A stretch of 64,000 nt of DNA, from NCBI RefSeq assembly GCF_037126175.1, contig NZ_CP146986.1:992001-1056000 (forward strand). Reading direction: 5' to 3'. The stretch is from Pseudomonas sp. RSB 5.4 (GTDB taxonomy: Bacteria; Pseudomonadota; Gammaproteobacteria; Pseudomonadales; Pseudomonadaceae). The notes under the pieces are model-generated. The model did no database searches, was not told the origin of the DNA, and was given only the letters and a program-made list of their open reading frames with translations. Shown here piece by piece: positions 37,366-46,777 of the stretch; position 1 is the stretch's first letter, and each line of letters begins with the position of its first letter. Position numbers and translations under genes: made by a program.

Positions 37366-38301
37366 ATGCAACCGATCCGTCTCGGTCTGGTGGGCTACGG
37401 CAAGATTGCCCAGGATCAACATGTGCCGGCGATCAACGCCAATCCCGGGTTTCACCTGGTGGCGGTCGCCACGCAAGGTAAACCCTGTGTCGGGGTGGAG
37501 AACTTTCACTCGTTGAGCGAGTTGCTGGAACACGGCCCCGAGGTGGATGCGATTGCGTTTTGTACGCCGCCGCAAGGTCGGTTCGCACTGGTGCAGCAGG
37601 CGCTGGCCGCCGGCAAACATGTGTTGGTGGAAAAACCGCCGTGCGCCACTCTGGGCGAGGCGCTGGCCCTGGTCAGTCAGGCGCAGCAACAGGGTGTCAG
37701 TGCGTTGTTCGCTTGGCATTCGCGCTACGCCCCCGGCATTGAAGCCGCCCGCGACTGGCTCGCCGGCCGCACGTTGCAAAGCGTGCAGATCGACTGGAAG
37801 GAAGACGTGCGCAAGTGGCATCCCGGTCAGACGTGGATCTGGCAACCCGGTGGTCTGGGCGTTTTCGATCCGGGCATCAATGCCTTGTCGATTGTCACCC
37901 GTTTGCTGGCGCAGCCATTGTTTGTCGAAGCCGCCGAACTGCGCGTACCGGACAACTGCCAGTCGCCGATTGCCGCGTCGATCAAGATGTCCGACGCGAA
38001 CCGGCTCGACGTGCAGGCGGAGTTCGATTTCGACCACGGTCACGACGAACTCTGGAGCATCGAGATGCGCTGCGCCGAAGGGCTGCTGCGCCTGGACAAC
38101 GGCGGGGCGCTGCTGAGCATCGACGGCGTGCGCCAGGCGGTGTCGGAAGAGGGCGAGTACACGGCGGTGTATCGACACTTTCAGCAACTGATTGGCGATC
38201 GTGCCAGCGACGTCGATCTGCAGCCGCTGCGGCTGGTGGCTGACAGTTTCTTCGTCGGCAGCCGAGTGGCAGTCGAGCCGTTTTATGACCCGGCACGTTG
38301 A
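37366..38301 (+). CDS. gal: D-galactose 1-dehydrogenase (Gfo/Idh/MocA family)
   Basis: NAD(P)-dependent oxidoreductase of 311 residues that oxidises D-galactose (also L-arabinose in characterised pseudomonad enzymes) to the lactone, first step of the De Ley-Doudoroff route. The N-terminal Rossmann motif is GLVGYGKIAQ (residues 7-16). The family EKP motif appears as VEKPPCAT near residue 90, and the C-terminal domain contains WKEDVRKWHPGQTW and GVFDPGINALSI. From memory of the P. fluorescens galactose dehydrogenase the similarity is very high across the whole length. AGGAG lies 6 nt before the ATG. It stands alone, but the ribose-type sugar ABC importer 3.6 kb downstream could supply substrate. 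Confidence 0.88.
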   Translation: MQPIRLGLVGYGKIAQDQHVPAINANPGFHLVAVATQGKPCVGVENFHSLSELLEHGPEVDAIAFCTPPQGRFALVQQALAAGKHVLVEKPPCATLGEALALVSQAQQQGVSALFAWHSRYAPGIEAARDWLAGRTLQSVQIDWKEDVRKWHPGQTWIWQPGGLGVFDPGINALSIVTRLLAQPLFVEAAELRVPDNCQSPIAASIKMSDANRLDVQAEFDFDHGHDELWSIEMRCAEGLLRLDNGGALLSIDGVRQAVSEEGEYTAVYRHFQQLIGDRASDVDLQPLRLVADSFFVGSRVAVEPFYDPAR

Positions 38302-38380
38302 TCAGTTGAAGCGGGAGAGCTGTTGCGCGATGACTGCGAACCTGAGCGTCAGGCCTAAGCTAATGCAAAAAGGGTATTTG

Positions 38381-38421
38381 TTCGTCGTTTTTAAGATCGT
38401 TTAGTTTTGTCTCACGACGAA
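38381..38421. promoter_or_regulatory. Inverted repeat upstream of the oxygenase/ABC operon
   Basis: Perfect 8-bp arms TTCGTCGT (38381-38388) and ACGACGAA (38414-38421) separated by 25 bp, about 95 bp before the first gene of the operon. Possible operator or leader hairpin; no promoter hexamers are clear. Confidence 0.35.
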
Positions 38422-38516
38422 TCAAACGCATCAAACCGATAGACCCCCGATTGCCATGACGGCACACGCTGAATCGATCAAAGGCTCTTCAGGTTTGGTT
38501 CACACGGGAGTGAATC

Positions 38517-39569
38517 ATGCCGCATACCCTCGATATCACTACGCTGCCGACGCTGGATCTTTCGTTGTTCGAAGGCACCGCGCAACAGCGTTATGCATTT
38601 CTTGAAAACCTGCGTCACGCCGCGCGTGACGTCGGCTTTTTCTATCTCACCGGCCATGGCATCGACAGCCAACTGCTCAAGCAGGTGCAAGATCACGCCC
38701 GGCAGTTTTTCGGCTTGTCCGAGCAGGAAAAGGCCGCCGTCGGCATGATCAATTCGCCGCACTTTCGCGGGTACAACCGTGCCGCTTCCGAGATCACCCG
38801 TGGTCAACCCGACTGGCGTGAACAGTTCGATCTCGGCGCCGAGCGTGAAGCGTTGCCGCTGGACGCGGACAGCCCGTTGTGGGCGCGCTTGCAGGGGCCC
38901 AACCAATGGCCGGCGGCGCTGCCAGAACTAAAACCGCTACTGCTCGAATGGCAACAGGCGATGACGCGTATGGCGTTGCGTCTGCTGCGTGCCTTTGCCC
39001 AGGCGCTGTCGCTGCGGGCGGACGCGTTCGATCAGTTGTACGGCGACAAGCCCAACGAACACATCAAGTTGATGCGCTATCCAGGCCAGGCCGCCAACGC
39101 GAGCCAGCAAGGCGTCGGCGCGCACAAGGATTCGGGGTTCCTGAGCTTTCTGCTGCAAGACCAGCAGGCCGGTCTGCAAGTGGAGGTCGAGGAAGGGCAC
39201 TGGATCGATGCGCTGCCCCGCGACAACACGCTGGTGGTGAACATCGGCGAACTGCTGGAGCTGGCCACCAACGGTTATCTGCGCGCCACAGTGCATCGGG
39301 TGGTGTCGCCGCCCGCAGGCAGCGAACGCTTGTCCATCGCCTTCTTCCTCGGCGCGCAACTCGATGCCGTGGTGCCGCTGTATCCGTTGCCCACCGTGCT
39401 GTTGCGTGAAGCGCGTGGCCCGGCGAGTGATCCGCTCAATCCGTTATTTCGCGATGTCGGCTGGAACTACCTCAAGGGTCGGTTGCGTTCGCACCCCGAC
39501 GTCGCCCGGCGCTTCTATGCCGATGCGCTGATGCCCGCCGCACCGGCTCGCAAGACCGCCAACGCCTGA
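38517..39569 (+). CDS. Isopenicillin N synthase-like 2-oxoglutarate/Fe(II) oxygenase
   Basis: Cytoplasmic non-heme iron oxygenase of 350 residues with the DIOX_N half (PTLDLSLFEG, VGFFYLTGHGID) and the 2OG-FeII_Oxy half. The iron-binding facial triad is visible: His 203 and Asp 205 in GAHKDSGF and His 260 in ATVHRVV. The co-substrate Arg 271 follows in ERLSIAF. GGGAG lies 6 nt before the ATG. It is the first gene of an operon with a methionine-type importer, a ribose-type importer and a sulfite-oxidase-like enzyme, all in the same direction with tiny gaps or overlaps. This suggests oxidation of an imported, possibly sulfur-bearing, compound. The substrate is not predictable from sequence. Confidence 0.9.
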   Translation: MPHTLDITTLPTLDLSLFEGTAQQRYAFLENLRHAARDVGFFYLTGHGIDSQLLKQVQDHARQFFGLSEQEKAAVGMINSPHFRGYNRAASEITRGQPDWREQFDLGAEREALPLDADSPLWARLQGPNQWPAALPELKPLLLEWQQAMTRMALRLLRAFAQALSLRADAFDQLYGDKPNEHIKLMRYPGQAANASQQGVGAHKDSGFLSFLLQDQQAGLQVEVEEGHWIDALPRDNTLVVNIGELLELATNGYLRATVHRVVSPPAGSERLSIAFFLGAQLDAVVPLYPLPTVLLREARGPASDPLNPLFRDVGWNYLKGRLRSHPDVARRFYADALMPAAPARKTANA

Positions 39570-39596
39570 TTCATCACTCGCTCAAGGACTCCGCTC

Positions 39597-40406
39597 ATGT
39601 TGAAGAAAGCAGGTTTGACCCTGGCCGTGCTCGGCGCGCTGGTGACTTCGTTCGGCGCTCAGGCACTCGAGCCGTTGCGGGTGGCTGCCGACCCGGTGCC
39701 GCACGCGCAGATTCTCGCGTACATCCAGACAATCGATCCGCAACTCAAGCTCAAGGTCATCGAGATTCCCAACGGCGTGAACTCCAACGAACTGCTGGTG
39801 CATGGCGATGTCGATGCCAATTACTTCCAGCATCTGCCGTATCTGAAATCCCAGGAGCAAGCGCTGGGGCAGAAACTCGCGGTGGCCGCCACGGTGCATA
39901 TCGAGCCGCTGGGCATCTATTCGCGCCGGCACAAAAGCTTCGCCGACGTGCCGGAAAAAGGCACCGTGGCGGTTCCCAACAACGTCACCAACCTGAGCCG
40001 TGCGCTGTACCTGTTACAGGACAACGGGTTGATCAAACTCAAGCCCGGTTTCAACGATCCGGCGGCCGATCAGGCCACGCCCAAGGACATCGCCGAGAAC
40101 CCGAAACAGCTGAAGATCCTCGAAATCGAATCGCCCCAACTTCCCCGGGCGCTGGACGACGTCGATCTGGCGGTGATCAACGGCAACTACGCACTGGAAG
40201 CCGGACTGGTGCCGGCCAAGGACGCGCTGGGTCTGGAGAAGGCCGAGCACAATCCGTACGCCAACATTCTGGTGACCACGCCGAAACTGCAGAACGATCC
40301 GCGCATCGCGCAACTGGCCAAGGACCTGACCTCGCCGCAAGTGGCGAAATACATCACCGATAACTTCAAGGGTTCGGTGATCCCCGTGGTGGATGCCAAA
40401 CCATGA
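39597..40406 (+). CDS. MetQ/NlpA-family substrate-binding protein
   Basis: Periplasmic solute-binding protein of 269 residues for a methionine-type ABC importer. The Sec signal [23 protein letters not shown] ends in an AQA cleavage site; there is no lipobox cysteine, unlike many MetQ lipoproteins. Family features include [24 protein letters not shown] and [14 protein letters not shown]. Spacing to the oxygenase gene is 27 bp, and its TGA overlaps the next ATG by 4 bp. Ligand may be methionine, methionine sulfoxide or another organosulfur compound; nothing in the sequence decides this. Confidence 0.9.
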   Translation: MLKKAGLTLAVLGALVTSFGAQALEPLRVAADPVPHAQILAYIQTIDPQLKLKVIEIPNGVNSNELLVHGDVDANYFQHLPYLKSQEQALGQKLAVAATVHIEPLGIYSRRHKSFADVPEKGTVAVPNNVTNLSRALYLLQDNGLIKLKPGFNDPAADQATPKDIAENPKQLKILEIESPQLPRALDDVDLAVINGNYALEAGLVPAKDALGLEKAEHNPYANILVTTPKLQNDPRIAQLAKDLTSPQVAKYITDNFKGSVIPVVDAKP

Positions 40407-41203
40407 TCGTCGTCGAGCAGGTCAGCAAGACCTACCCGTCGGCGCCGACGCCGGCACTGGATCAGGTGTCGCTGAGCATTCCCGATGGTGCGATCTACGG
40501 CATCCTCGGGCGCAGCGGGGCGGGCAAGTCGACCCTGTTGCGCTGTCTCAATCTGCTCGAACGCCCGGACAGCGGGCGGATCCTGATCGACGGCGTGGAC
40601 CTGCTGACGCTGTCTGCCAGCGACCTGCGCCGCCAGCGTCAGCGCATCGGCATGATCTTCCAGGGCTTCAATCTGCTGCACTCGCGCACCGTGTTCGACA
40701 ACATCGCCGTGCCGCTGGAAATCGCCAACGTCGGTAAACCGTGGCGCCATGTGCGGGTGCGCGAGCTGCTGGAACTGGTCGGCTTGACTGAGAAGGCGCA
40801 AGCCTTTCCCTCGCAGTTGTCCGGTGGGCAAAAACAACGGGTGGGGATTGCCCGCGCCCTGGCCGCCGAGCCGGCGTATTTGCTGTCGGACGAAGCCACC
40901 AGCGCGCTCGATCCGGAAACCACCGCGTCGATTCTCGACCTGCTGCGCGATATCAATCGGCAACTGGGCGTGACCATCGTGCTGATCACCCATGAGCTGG
41001 AGGTGGTCAAGTCGATCTGCGATCACGCGGCGTGCATGGCTGACGGGCGTCTGGTCGAGTCCGGGCCGGTGCCGCGATTGCTCGCCGATCCGCAATCGAG
41101 TCTCGGCACTTCGTTGCGTCCCACCTGCGGCCTGCCGCTGGGCCACGACATTCCCGGTCTCAGCTTCCTCAAGCAATACGGCGTACGGGCGGCGCAGCCA
41201 TGA
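40403..41203 (+). CDS. MetN-like ABC importer ATPase lacking the regulatory NIL domain
   Basis: Cytoplasmic ATPase of 266 residues. Walker [11 protein letters not shown]-loop [10 protein letters not shown], signature [15 protein letters not shown], degenerate Walker [13 protein letters not shown] and His switch in LITHELEVV are all present. Canonical MetN proteins have about 340 residues, with a C-terminal NIL (ACT-like) domain that binds methionine and inhibits transport. Here the chain stops about 40 residues after the ATPase core, so that trans-inhibition domain is absent. Start and stop each overlap the neighbours by 4 bp (ATGA), indicating translational coupling. Confidence 0.9.
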   Translation: MIVVEQVSKTYPSAPTPALDQVSLSIPDGAIYGILGRSGAGKSTLLRCLNLLERPDSGRILIDGVDLLTLSASDLRRQRQRIGMIFQGFNLLHSRTVFDNIAVPLEIANVGKPWRHVRVRELLELVGLTEKAQAFPSQLSGGQKQRVGIARALAAEPAYLLSDEATSALDPETTASILDLLRDINRQLGVTIVLITHELEVVKSICDHAACMADGRLVESGPVPRLLADPQSSLGTSLRPTCGLPLGHDIPGLSFLKQYGVRAAQP

Positions 41204-41871
41204 ACCGCAGCATCGACTGGAATGAAATCCTGCAACTGGTGTTCAACGCCACCGGCGAAACCCTGTACATGATCTTGCTCGCCGGGCTGTTCACGTTGCT
41301 GATCGGTTTGCCGCTCGGGGTGTTGCTGTTTGTCAGTCGGCGCGACGGACTGTGGCCGCTGCCACGCCTCAATGCCGCGCTGGGTTCGCTGGTCAATCTT
41401 GGGCGCTCGCTGCCCTTTGTGGTGATGTTGATTGCCCTGATTCCGCTGACGCGTCTGCTGGTCGGCACCACCCTCGGCAGCACCGCGGCGGTGGTGCCGA
41501 TCACCATTGGCGCGTTTCCGTTTTTTGCGCGAATCGTTGAGAACGCGCTGGACGAAGTCGACAAGGGCCGGATCGAAGCGATCCTCGCCATGGGCGGCGA
41601 CATCCGCCATGTGATTTTCAAAGTGCTGTTGCCCGAAGCGCTGCCCGCGTTGCTGGCGGGGATCACTCTGACGCTGGTGATGCTGATCGGTTTTTCTTCC
41701 ATGGCCGGGGTGATTGGCGGTGGCGGCCTCGGTGATCTGGCGATCCGTTACGGCTATCAGCGTTTCAACAATGAAGTGATGGTCGCCACTGTGGTGGTGC
41801 TGGTCATTCTGGTGCAGGGCGTGCAGAGCCTGGGCGACCGGCTGGTACGTTCGCTGGCCCATCGACGTTAA
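41200..41871 (+). CDS. MetI-like ABC importer permease
   Basis: Inner-membrane permease of 223 residues with about five hydrophobic segments: [35 protein letters not shown] and further C-terminal segments. The cytoplasmic EAA loop [20 protein letters not shown] contacts the ATPase. It overlaps the metN-like gene by 4 bp and is followed 8 bp later by the ribose-type ATPase gene. Works with the two preceding gene products to import a small, perhaps organosulfur, solute. Confidence 0.9.
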   Translation: MNRSIDWNEILQLVFNATGETLYMILLAGLFTLLIGLPLGVLLFVSRRDGLWPLPRLNAALGSLVNLGRSLPFVVMLIALIPLTRLLVGTTLGSTAAVVPITIGAFPFFARIVENALDEVDKGRIEAILAMGGDIRHVIFKVLLPEALPALLAGITLTLVMLIGFSSMAGVIGGGGLGDLAIRYGYQRFNNEVMVATVVVLVILVQGVQSLGDRLVRSLAHRR

Positions 41872-41879
41872 GGAATTTT

Positions 41880-43430
41880 ATGAGTGTCGTCGTGGCCCGC
41901 GCGCCGCTGATTCAGGTGCGCGAACTAAGCAAAACTTTTGGCTCGAACCGCGCACTGGATCGCGTCAGCCTGCAGATTCATCCCGCCGAAGTGGTGGCGT
42001 TGCTCGGTGCCAACGGTGCCGGCAAATCGACGCTGGTGAAGATACTCGCCGGCAGCCAGCGCGGCGATGGCGGCGAGATTTATGTCGACGGCCAGCCCCG
42101 GCAATTCAGCTCGCCGCTGTCGGCACGTCGGGTCGGGATTGTCGCGGTGCATCAGCAGATCAACGAGGGCATTGCGCCCGGTTTGAGCGTGGCGGAAAAC
42201 CTGTTGCTCGATGAGTTGTGCAAGCCTGACGCGGACTTCTGGCTCAATCGCAAACGCTTGCTCGAACGCGCCGCGAGTATCGCGGCCGGGCTGGGTCTGG
42301 TGTTGCCGCTGGAGCAGCCGATTGAACACCTGGGTCAGGCCGAACGGCAATTGGTGGTGCTGGCGCGGGCCTTTGCCTTGCAGCCGCGTCTGCTGATTCT
42401 CGATGAACCGACGGCGGCGTTGTCGGATGCCGAGGCGCAGCGTCTGTTTGATCTGATCGATATCTTGCGCAGCCGTGGCGTGGCGATTGTTTACATCTCT
42501 CATCGCTTGTCCGATCTGCAACGGGTGGCGAATCGCGCCATTGTCTTGCGCGATGGGCGACTGGCCGGAGAATTCAGCGCGCGGCAGTTGCCCGAAGCGG
42601 TGCAGGCGATGCTCGGGCAGGCGCTGGACGGGCATGTCTACACGCCCGGCAGCGTGGGCCGAAAAGTCCTTGGTGTGCGCGGTTTGCAGATTTTGCCGCG
42701 CTCCAGGCGTTTCGATTTCGACCTGCACCAAGGCGAAGTGGTGGTGCTGACCGGGCTGCTCGGCGCCGGCAAAAGCGAGATCGCCGAAGTGCTGTTCGGC
42801 TTGCGCAAAGCCGTGGCCGGTAGCCTGCAACTCGATGGCGTGGAATGGCTGCCGGGTTCGCCAAGGGCGGCGATTCGCAGCGGTGTGTTTCTCGCAGCGG
42901 AGGATCGCGCCAGTCAGTCGCTGGTGCCGGATTTCTCCCTGCGCCGTACCCTGACGCTGCCGTTTCTGGAGCGCTTCACCCGTGCCGGTTTCATTCGCAA
43001 CCGCGCCGAAGCCGCAGCGGTCGAGGCGCAAGTCGCGGCGCTGGGGATCAAGACCGCCGGCATCGAGGTGCCGATGAGCGCGCTGTCCGGCGGCAATCAA
43101 CAGAAGGTCGTGCTTGGCCGCTGGCTGCTCGGAGAAGGGCGGGTGTTGATCCTCGACGAGCCGTTTCAGGGCGTCGACGTGCGCGCCCGCCGCGAGATCG
43201 GCCAACTGCTGCGCGACAGTGCCGGCGGCCGCGCGACCCTGGTGATTTGCGCCGATGTCGACGAAGCCCTGGAAATCGCCGACCGGATTCTGTTGGTGCG
43301 CGATCACGCGGTGGTCGCCGAATACCCGCGCGCCGGCCTTGAACACGCGACCCTGGTCGCCGCGCTGGCCGGCAGCGACGGTAGCGAAAATCCCTTTCAC
43401 GCCACGCCAAGGAGCAGAGCGAGTGCCTGA
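41880..43430 (+). CDS. Ribose-type sugar ABC importer ATPase (RbsA/XylG-like)
   Basis: Double-ATPase subunit of 516 residues. The first domain has Walker A GANGAGKST and a weak signature (LGQAERQLVVLARA) with Walker B LLILDEPTAAL. The second has a modified P-loop GLLGAGKSE and a good signature SGGNQQKVVLGRWL with LILDEPFQGVD. This asymmetry is normal for the CUT2 family. The ATG has AGGA 5 nt upstream and starts 8 bp after metI. Energises uptake of a sugar or sugar-like compound together with the permease and binding protein that follow. Confidence 0.92.
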   Translation: MSVVVARAPLIQVRELSKTFGSNRALDRVSLQIHPAEVVALLGANGAGKSTLVKILAGSQRGDGGEIYVDGQPRQFSSPLSARRVGIVAVHQQINEGIAPGLSVAENLLLDELCKPDADFWLNRKRLLERAASIAAGLGLVLPLEQPIEHLGQAERQLVVLARAFALQPRLLILDEPTAALSDAEAQRLFDLIDILRSRGVAIVYISHRLSDLQRVANRAIVLRDGRLAGEFSARQLPEAVQAMLGQALDGHVYTPGSVGRKVLGVRGLQILPRSRRFDFDLHQGEVVVLTGLLGAGKSEIAEVLFGLRKAVAGSLQLDGVEWLPGSPRAAIRSGVFLAAEDRASQSLVPDFSLRRTLTLPFLERFTRAGFIRNRAEAAAVEAQVAALGIKTAGIEVPMSALSGGNQQKVVLGRWLLGEGRVLILDEPFQGVDVRARREIGQLLRDSAGGRATLVICADVDEALEIADRILLVRDHAVVAEYPRAGLEHATLVAALAGSDGSENPFHATPRSRASA

Positions 43431-44448
43431 TTCGAGTTCATTGTTGTCGTCCGCTACGGCACCCGCCGAGCGCCTGTTGCACGCGCTGATCCGCTACGGC
43501 CTGTTGTGGCTGCTGGCGCTGATCGTGGTGTTTTTCAGCGTTGCGGAACCGGCGTTTTTGCGCGTCGGCAATCTGTTCAGCATCTTGCAATCGGTGTCGA
43601 TCGTCGCGCTGCTGGCCCTCGGTGTGACGCTGACCATGGCCGTCGGCGGACTTGATCTGTCGATCGGTGCGGTGGCAGCGATGAGCCTGATGATCGCCAG
43701 TTACGTGATGGTGGTGCTCGGCTGGGGCGCGGTGCCGGCGGTGCTGATCAGTCTGGCCGGTGGCGCACTGGTCGGGCTGCTGAATGGCTGGCTGATCGTC
43801 AAGCTGCGGGTGCCGGATATTCTCGCGACGCTGGGCAGCATGTTTCTGGTGATCGGCGTGCAACTGATTCCCACCGGTGGGCGCTCGATTGCGGTGGGCA
43901 TGACCTTGCCCAGTGGCGTGGAAACCGAGGGCTCGTTCAGTACGGCGTTTCTCGCCCTCGGCCGCGGTCGCTTGTGGGACGTGGTGCCGGTGCCGGTATT
44001 GATCACTGCGTTGGTGGCGCTGGCGGTGTGGCTGTTTCTCGAGCGTACGCGCGTCGGCCGATTGTTTTATGCGATTGGCGGTAACGAGCAGGCGGCACGA
44101 TTGGCAGGCGCGCCGGTGCTGCGCTTCAAGCTGCTCGCGTATGTGCTCTCGGCATTGCTTGCCTCGCTTGGCGGATTGCTGTTGGCGGCGCGCCTGGGTC
44201 GGGGTGATGTCAGCTCCGGCAATGGTCTGGTGCTGGACGCCCTCGGCGCGGCGCTGATCGGTTTTGCCGTGCTCGGCGCGAAGAAGCCCAATGCCTTCGG
44301 CACGTTGGTCGGCGCACTGCTGGTGGCGTCGCTGCTCAATGGCCTGACCATGCTCAACGCGCCGTATTACGCGCAGGATTTCGTCAAGGGACTGGTGCTG
44401 GTGCTGGCCCTGATGTTCACCTTCGGCCTCGCGCATCGGGCGCGCTGA
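43423..44448 (+). CDS. Ribose-type ABC importer permease (RbsC-like)
   Basis: Inner-membrane permease of 341 residues (BPD_transp_2 family, about 8-10 membrane segments). I chose the GTG at 43423: AAGGAG lies 8 nt upstream and the predicted start overlaps the ATPase stop by 8 bp. A longer frame begins far inside the ATPase gene and is not credible. Characteristic stretches are ALGVTLTMAVGGLDLSIGAV, VPDILATLGSMFLVIGVQLIPT and YAIGGNEQAARLAGAPV. One subunit type presumably forms a homodimer with the double ATPase. Confidence 0.92.
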   Translation: MPDSSSLLSSATAPAERLLHALIRYGLLWLLALIVVFFSVAEPAFLRVGNLFSILQSVSIVALLALGVTLTMAVGGLDLSIGAVAAMSLMIASYVMVVLGWGAVPAVLISLAGGALVGLLNGWLIVKLRVPDILATLGSMFLVIGVQLIPTGGRSIAVGMTLPSGVETEGSFSTAFLALGRGRLWDVVPVPVLITALVALAVWLFLERTRVGRLFYAIGGNEQAARLAGAPVLRFKLLAYVLSALLASLGGLLLAARLGRGDVSSGNGLVLDALGAALIGFAVLGAKKPNAFGTLVGALLVASLLNGLTMLNAPYYAQDFVKGLVLVLALMFTFGLAHRAR

Positions 44449-44479
44449 GCCGGTTCATTTGTCGCTGCAAGGAAGATGT

Positions 44480-45535
44480 ATGCACGGTTCAATCAAGCAG
44501 TTCGCACGCCATTGCCTCGCCGGCGCGGTGCTCTCGGCATTGGCGTTGAGCGCTCAGGCCAAGGCATTGCCGGGTGCTCCGGCGCCGTTCGACAAGGGTC
44601 AGGTGCAGATCGCGCTGGTCGGTTATCTGTTTTCCGGGGACTTTCCCGAGGCCTATCTGCGCGGCGTGGAAAAACAGACCGAGGCGCTCGGGGCCAATCT
44701 ACGAGTGTTCGATGCGCGGCAGCAGGCGGCGAGTCAGGGCGAGATGATCGATCAGGCGATCGACCTCGGCGTGGACGGGATCATCGTGCAACTGGGCCTG
44801 GCGGAAACCCTCAAGGGACCGATTGACCGGGCGATCGCCAAAGGCATCAAGGTGGTGGCGTTCGACGTCGATCTGAACAGCCCGCAAGTGACCCAGGTCG
44901 AGCAGGATCACCATGCACTGGCGCGACTGGCGCTGGATCAGGCGGTGAAGGACAACGGCACGCGGTTCGATGCCGGTTACGTGTACATCAGCGGCTTTAC
45001 GCCGATGGAGCGCCGCGACGAGATCTGGAGTCAGGTTAAAAAAGCCAATCCGGGCATCATCGAGAAGGCGCGTTTCGGCACGCTCAACCCGCCGATTGCC
45101 AACTCGGTCGCGGATCAGGCCAGCGCGGTGTTGCGGGCCAATCCGGATATCAGCGTGATCTTCGCGCCATTCGACGAGTTCGCCAAAGGCGCGAAAATCG
45201 CTGTCGACGAGGCCGGGCTGGGGCGCAAGGTGAAGATCTACAGCGCCGACATTTCCACCGCCGACATTCAGATCATGAAAGAACCGGACAGCGCCTGGGC
45301 GGCGACCGCAGCGGTCAATCCGCAAGTGGCGGGGGCGATCAGCGTGCGCAGTCTGGCGATGTTGATTGCGGGCGAAAATCCTGGGCATCAAGTGCTGGTT
45401 CCACCGACCCTGATCACCCGTCAGCAGTTGCTCGATCTGGACGTGAAAAACGTCCGCGACCTAGCGCAGAAACTCCCGGCGTTCGGCGATACCGCCAATG
45501 TGGCGCGGGCCGAGTGGATTCCTGTGGCGAACTGA
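44480..45535 (+). CDS. Sugar-type periplasmic binding protein (Peripla_BP_4)
   Basis: Secreted solute-binding protein of 351 residues from the ATG at 44480, behind AAGGAAG. The signal peptide ends at SAQA before KALPG. The fold is that of ribose/galactose-binding proteins, recognisable by AYLRGVEKQTEALGANLRVFDARQQ, IDQAIDLGVDGIIVQLG and GIKVVAFDVDL. Binds the ligand delivered to the preceding permease. The ligand is unknown; neighbours with methionine-type uptake, a dioxygenase and a molybdoenzyme argue against a plain hexose. Confidence 0.9.
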   Translation: MHGSIKQFARHCLAGAVLSALALSAQAKALPGAPAPFDKGQVQIALVGYLFSGDFPEAYLRGVEKQTEALGANLRVFDARQQAASQGEMIDQAIDLGVDGIIVQLGLAETLKGPIDRAIAKGIKVVAFDVDLNSPQVTQVEQDHHALARLALDQAVKDNGTRFDAGYVYISGFTPMERRDEIWSQVKKANPGIIEKARFGTLNPPIANSVADQASAVLRANPDISVIFAPFDEFAKGAKIAVDEAGLGRKVKIYSADISTADIQIMKEPDSAWAATAAVNPQVAGAISVRSLAMLIAGENPGHQVLVPPTLITRQQLLDLDVKNVRDLAQKLPAFGDTANVARAEWIPVAN

Positions 45536-45575
45536 ATGCAGCCGTTATCACCGGGTGACGCGTTTGGGAGTGAAT

Positions 45576-46241
45576 ATGCACAACAAAGCCATGCGCTTGC
45601 GCAACAGCCGCGCACCCAAGGCTGACCCGGCGCTTGGTCAACGCTTGCCGCCGGGGCAGGTGTTGACGGAGCGCTTCCCGATTCTCCACGAAGGCACGGT
45701 GCCGGAGTATGAATTGGCAACCTGGTCACTGCGCCTGTTCGGCAAGGTCGGACGTGTCGTCGAGTTGAGTTTTGCTGACCTGCAAAGGTTGCCGCAGCGC
45801 GAGCTGCAATGTGACATTCATTGCGTGACACGCTGGTCGAAGTTCGACACGCAATGGAGCGGGGTGCATCTGCAGGATCTGCTGAGCGAGTTCGGGATCC
45901 AGCCCGCTTCACGTTTTGTCATGGCCCACGCCGATCACGATTACCAGACCAACCTGTTGCTGGACGACCTGCTGCACCCGGACAGCCTGCTCGCCACCCA
46001 CTACGCCGGCCAACCCTTGACCGCCCAGCACGGCTGGCCGCTGCGACTGGTGGTCGCCGGGCGCTACTTCTGGAAAAGTGCCAAATGGCTGCGCGGTCTG
46101 GAGTTTGTCGACGAAGAACAACCCGGGTTTTGGGAGCGCAACGGCTTTCACCTGCACGCTGATCCGTTTGCGGAACAACGCTTCAGTGCGCAGGCCCTGG
46201 ACATCGCCGCGGATGCCTGGCTGGAAAAGGAATTCGACTGA
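45576..46241 (+). CDS. Sulfite-oxidase-like molybdopterin oxidoreductase
   Basis: Molybdenum-cofactor enzyme of 221 residues, the size of the YuiH-type single-domain members of the sulfite oxidase family. The molybdenum-ligand Cys 83 is in DIHCVTRWSKFDTQWSGV. Other family marks are HADHDYQTNLLLDDLL, HGWPLRLVVAGRYFWKSAKWLRG and FWERNGFH. There is no signal peptide or dimerisation domain, so it is probably cytoplasmic. The ATG at 45576 has GGGAG 5 nt upstream; the frame extends further back through the upstream gene. It is the last gene of the operon, 40 bp after the binding-protein gene. It may handle a sulfite or N/S-oxide product of the pathway; this is inference. Confidence 0.88.
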   Translation: MHNKAMRLRNSRAPKADPALGQRLPPGQVLTERFPILHEGTVPEYELATWSLRLFGKVGRVVELSFADLQRLPQRELQCDIHCVTRWSKFDTQWSGVHLQDLLSEFGIQPASRFVMAHADHDYQTNLLLDDLLHPDSLLATHYAGQPLTAQHGWPLRLVVAGRYFWKSAKWLRGLEFVDEEQPGFWERNGFHLHADPFAEQRFSAQALDIAADAWLEKEFD

Positions 46242-46288
46242 GGTTTTGTGCTTGTCTGCAGGCAACATCTCGAGTGATTGGACTGGCC

Positions 46289-46452
46289 TCTTCGCGAGCA
46301 AGCCCGCTCCCACATTGGATCTGCGGTGGATGAAAGCAATGCGTTCACCCCGATCAACCTGTGGGAGCGGGCTTGCTCGCGAAGGGGCCAGCCCAGTCGA
46401 TATTTTCGGCGACTGAACGATAGCTTTCGCGAGCAAGCCCGCTCCCACAAGG
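46289..46452. repeat. Three REP elements downstream of the molybdoenzyme gene
   Basis: Inverted REP (GCGAGCAAGCCCGCTCCCAC) ending at about 46315, forward REP (GTGGGAGCGGGCTTGCTCGC) from 46362, and a second inverted REP ending at about 46449. Adjacent pairs can fold as REPINs and probably protect or end the upstream transcript. Confidence 0.9.
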
Positions 46453-46777
46453 TGCAACATTCATGCTTGAGTTAGTTGCTGCTTAGTTGAGCTACTGTTG
46501 TTCTGGCAACACTTGTGTTGGACTAAATACAGTTAATCAGCCCGATCTAACCTAAGTGTTATTGGTTCTTTTACGGCAAGCCTCAGCCCGTCTAGCATCG
46601 GTGTTCAAGGGGAAATAACTAACTTTGGGGATTCTGCGCTTAACCAACTCAAAACGTTTAACCAGCCTTCACCGCCTTCCTGATTTCTAAAACTACAGCA
46701 GACATTGCCGTGCATTGATTGCCGAACCCTTATTGTCGGCGACGGCCGGGTATTAGCTGCGATAAAGGAGCTGTCCC
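46453..46777 (+). other. Leader region of the TonB-dependent receptor gene, no gene seen
   Basis: 325 bp, more AT-rich than the surroundings. It must contain the receptor promoter and ends with AAAGGAG 7 nt before the start codon. I do not see a convincing Fur box, terminator or structured riboswitch. Confidence 0.5.

Noticed and set aside
43255..43422. Longer start of the ribose-type permease within the ATPase gene
   Set aside because: A good AAGGAG and GTG at 43423 give the normal permease N-terminus; the extension is out-of-frame ATPase coding sequence.
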